64,000 nucleotides of DNA, taken from contig NZ_DS996816.1 in the NCBI RefSeq assembly GCF_000156235.1, positions 56,001 to 120,000 on the forward strand. Reading direction: 5' to 3'. Made by a program: the position numbers and the translations under genes. The stretch comes from Pseudovibrio sp000156235 (GTDB taxonomy: Bacteria > Pseudomonadota > Alphaproteobacteria > Rhizobiales > Stappiaceae). Each line of letters opens with the position of its first letter. The stretch's first letter is position 1. Below the pieces are notes generated by a model. That model was not told the origin of the DNA, did no database searches, and was given only the letters and a program-made list of their open reading frames with translations. This document shows, piece by piece, positions 63,681 to 64,000 of this stretch.

Positions 63681-64000
<320 letters not shown>

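Overview
The window looks like chromosomal DNA of a marine alphaproteobacterium of the Pseudovibrio/Stappiaceae type. This placement is an inference. It rests on the rrn operon order 16S, tRNA-Ile, tRNA-Ala, 23S, 5S, tRNA-fMet, on alphaproteobacterial-style intergenic palindromes, on a Rhizobium-type glycerol ABC importer (GlpSTPQUV) and on the overall gene repertoire. The window begins inside tex and ends inside the 16S gene. Both cut genes lie on the minus strand.

Region by region: 1-10.5 kb holds housekeeping and accessory genes (tex, an Imm32-like orphan with an alpha/beta hydrolase, an rpiB copy broken by an in-frame stop, a DMT exporter with an HxlR regulator, a thioesterase, a RecD-like helicase, glutamate decarboxylase, a phosphotransferase and a P1 peptidase). 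10.9-16.2 kb is a sugar-acid group (a KdgK-like kinase, GntR/FadR and LacI regulators, a 2-hydroxyacid dehydrogenase and an aldo/keto reductase). 16.3-25.5 kb is the most distinctive part. It is a compact four-gene operon of two di-haem cytochrome c peroxidases, a Tat-exported Rieske protein and an arsenite-oxidase-family molybdopterin enzyme. That is the composition of the dissimilatory iodate reductase Idr. Next to it is a divergent Crp/Fnr regulator with four N-terminal cysteines. Two FNR-type boxes lie in the shared intergenic region, one closer to each gene. A large HEAT-repeat protein follows the operon behind its own terminator.

25.5-37.4 kb is mixed: a membrane-only ABC-exporter-like protein behind a palindromic operator, an AlkC-type repair protein coupled to an alpha/beta-barrel protein and divergent from a WYL regulator, a secreted phytase-like esterase, a likely secreted clan-CD (C80-like) cysteine protease or effector, a hydrolase, an NTF2-like secreted protein with an HxlR regulator, a FadJ-type beta-oxidation protein and a cupin. 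37.7-39.6 kb is an AT-rich O-acyltransferase. 39.8-45.8 kb is a complete glycerol ABC importer operon without glpD or glpR.

46.6-55.3 kb is carbohydrate catabolism. A TIM-barrel isomerase and a Tat-exported Vgb-like propeller come first. A divergent L-fucose degradation locus with an IclR regulator follows: AKR fucose dehydrogenase, fuconolactonase, UxaA-type dehydratase, SDR and FAH hydrolase, predicted to yield pyruvate plus lactate. 55.3-59.9 kb has a frameshifted AraC regulator, a PhyH dioxygenase, a SoxR/VOC divergent pair with a SoxR-box-like dyad, and an atypical SDR/LysR divergent pair. 59.9-64 kb is the rrn operon on the minus strand.
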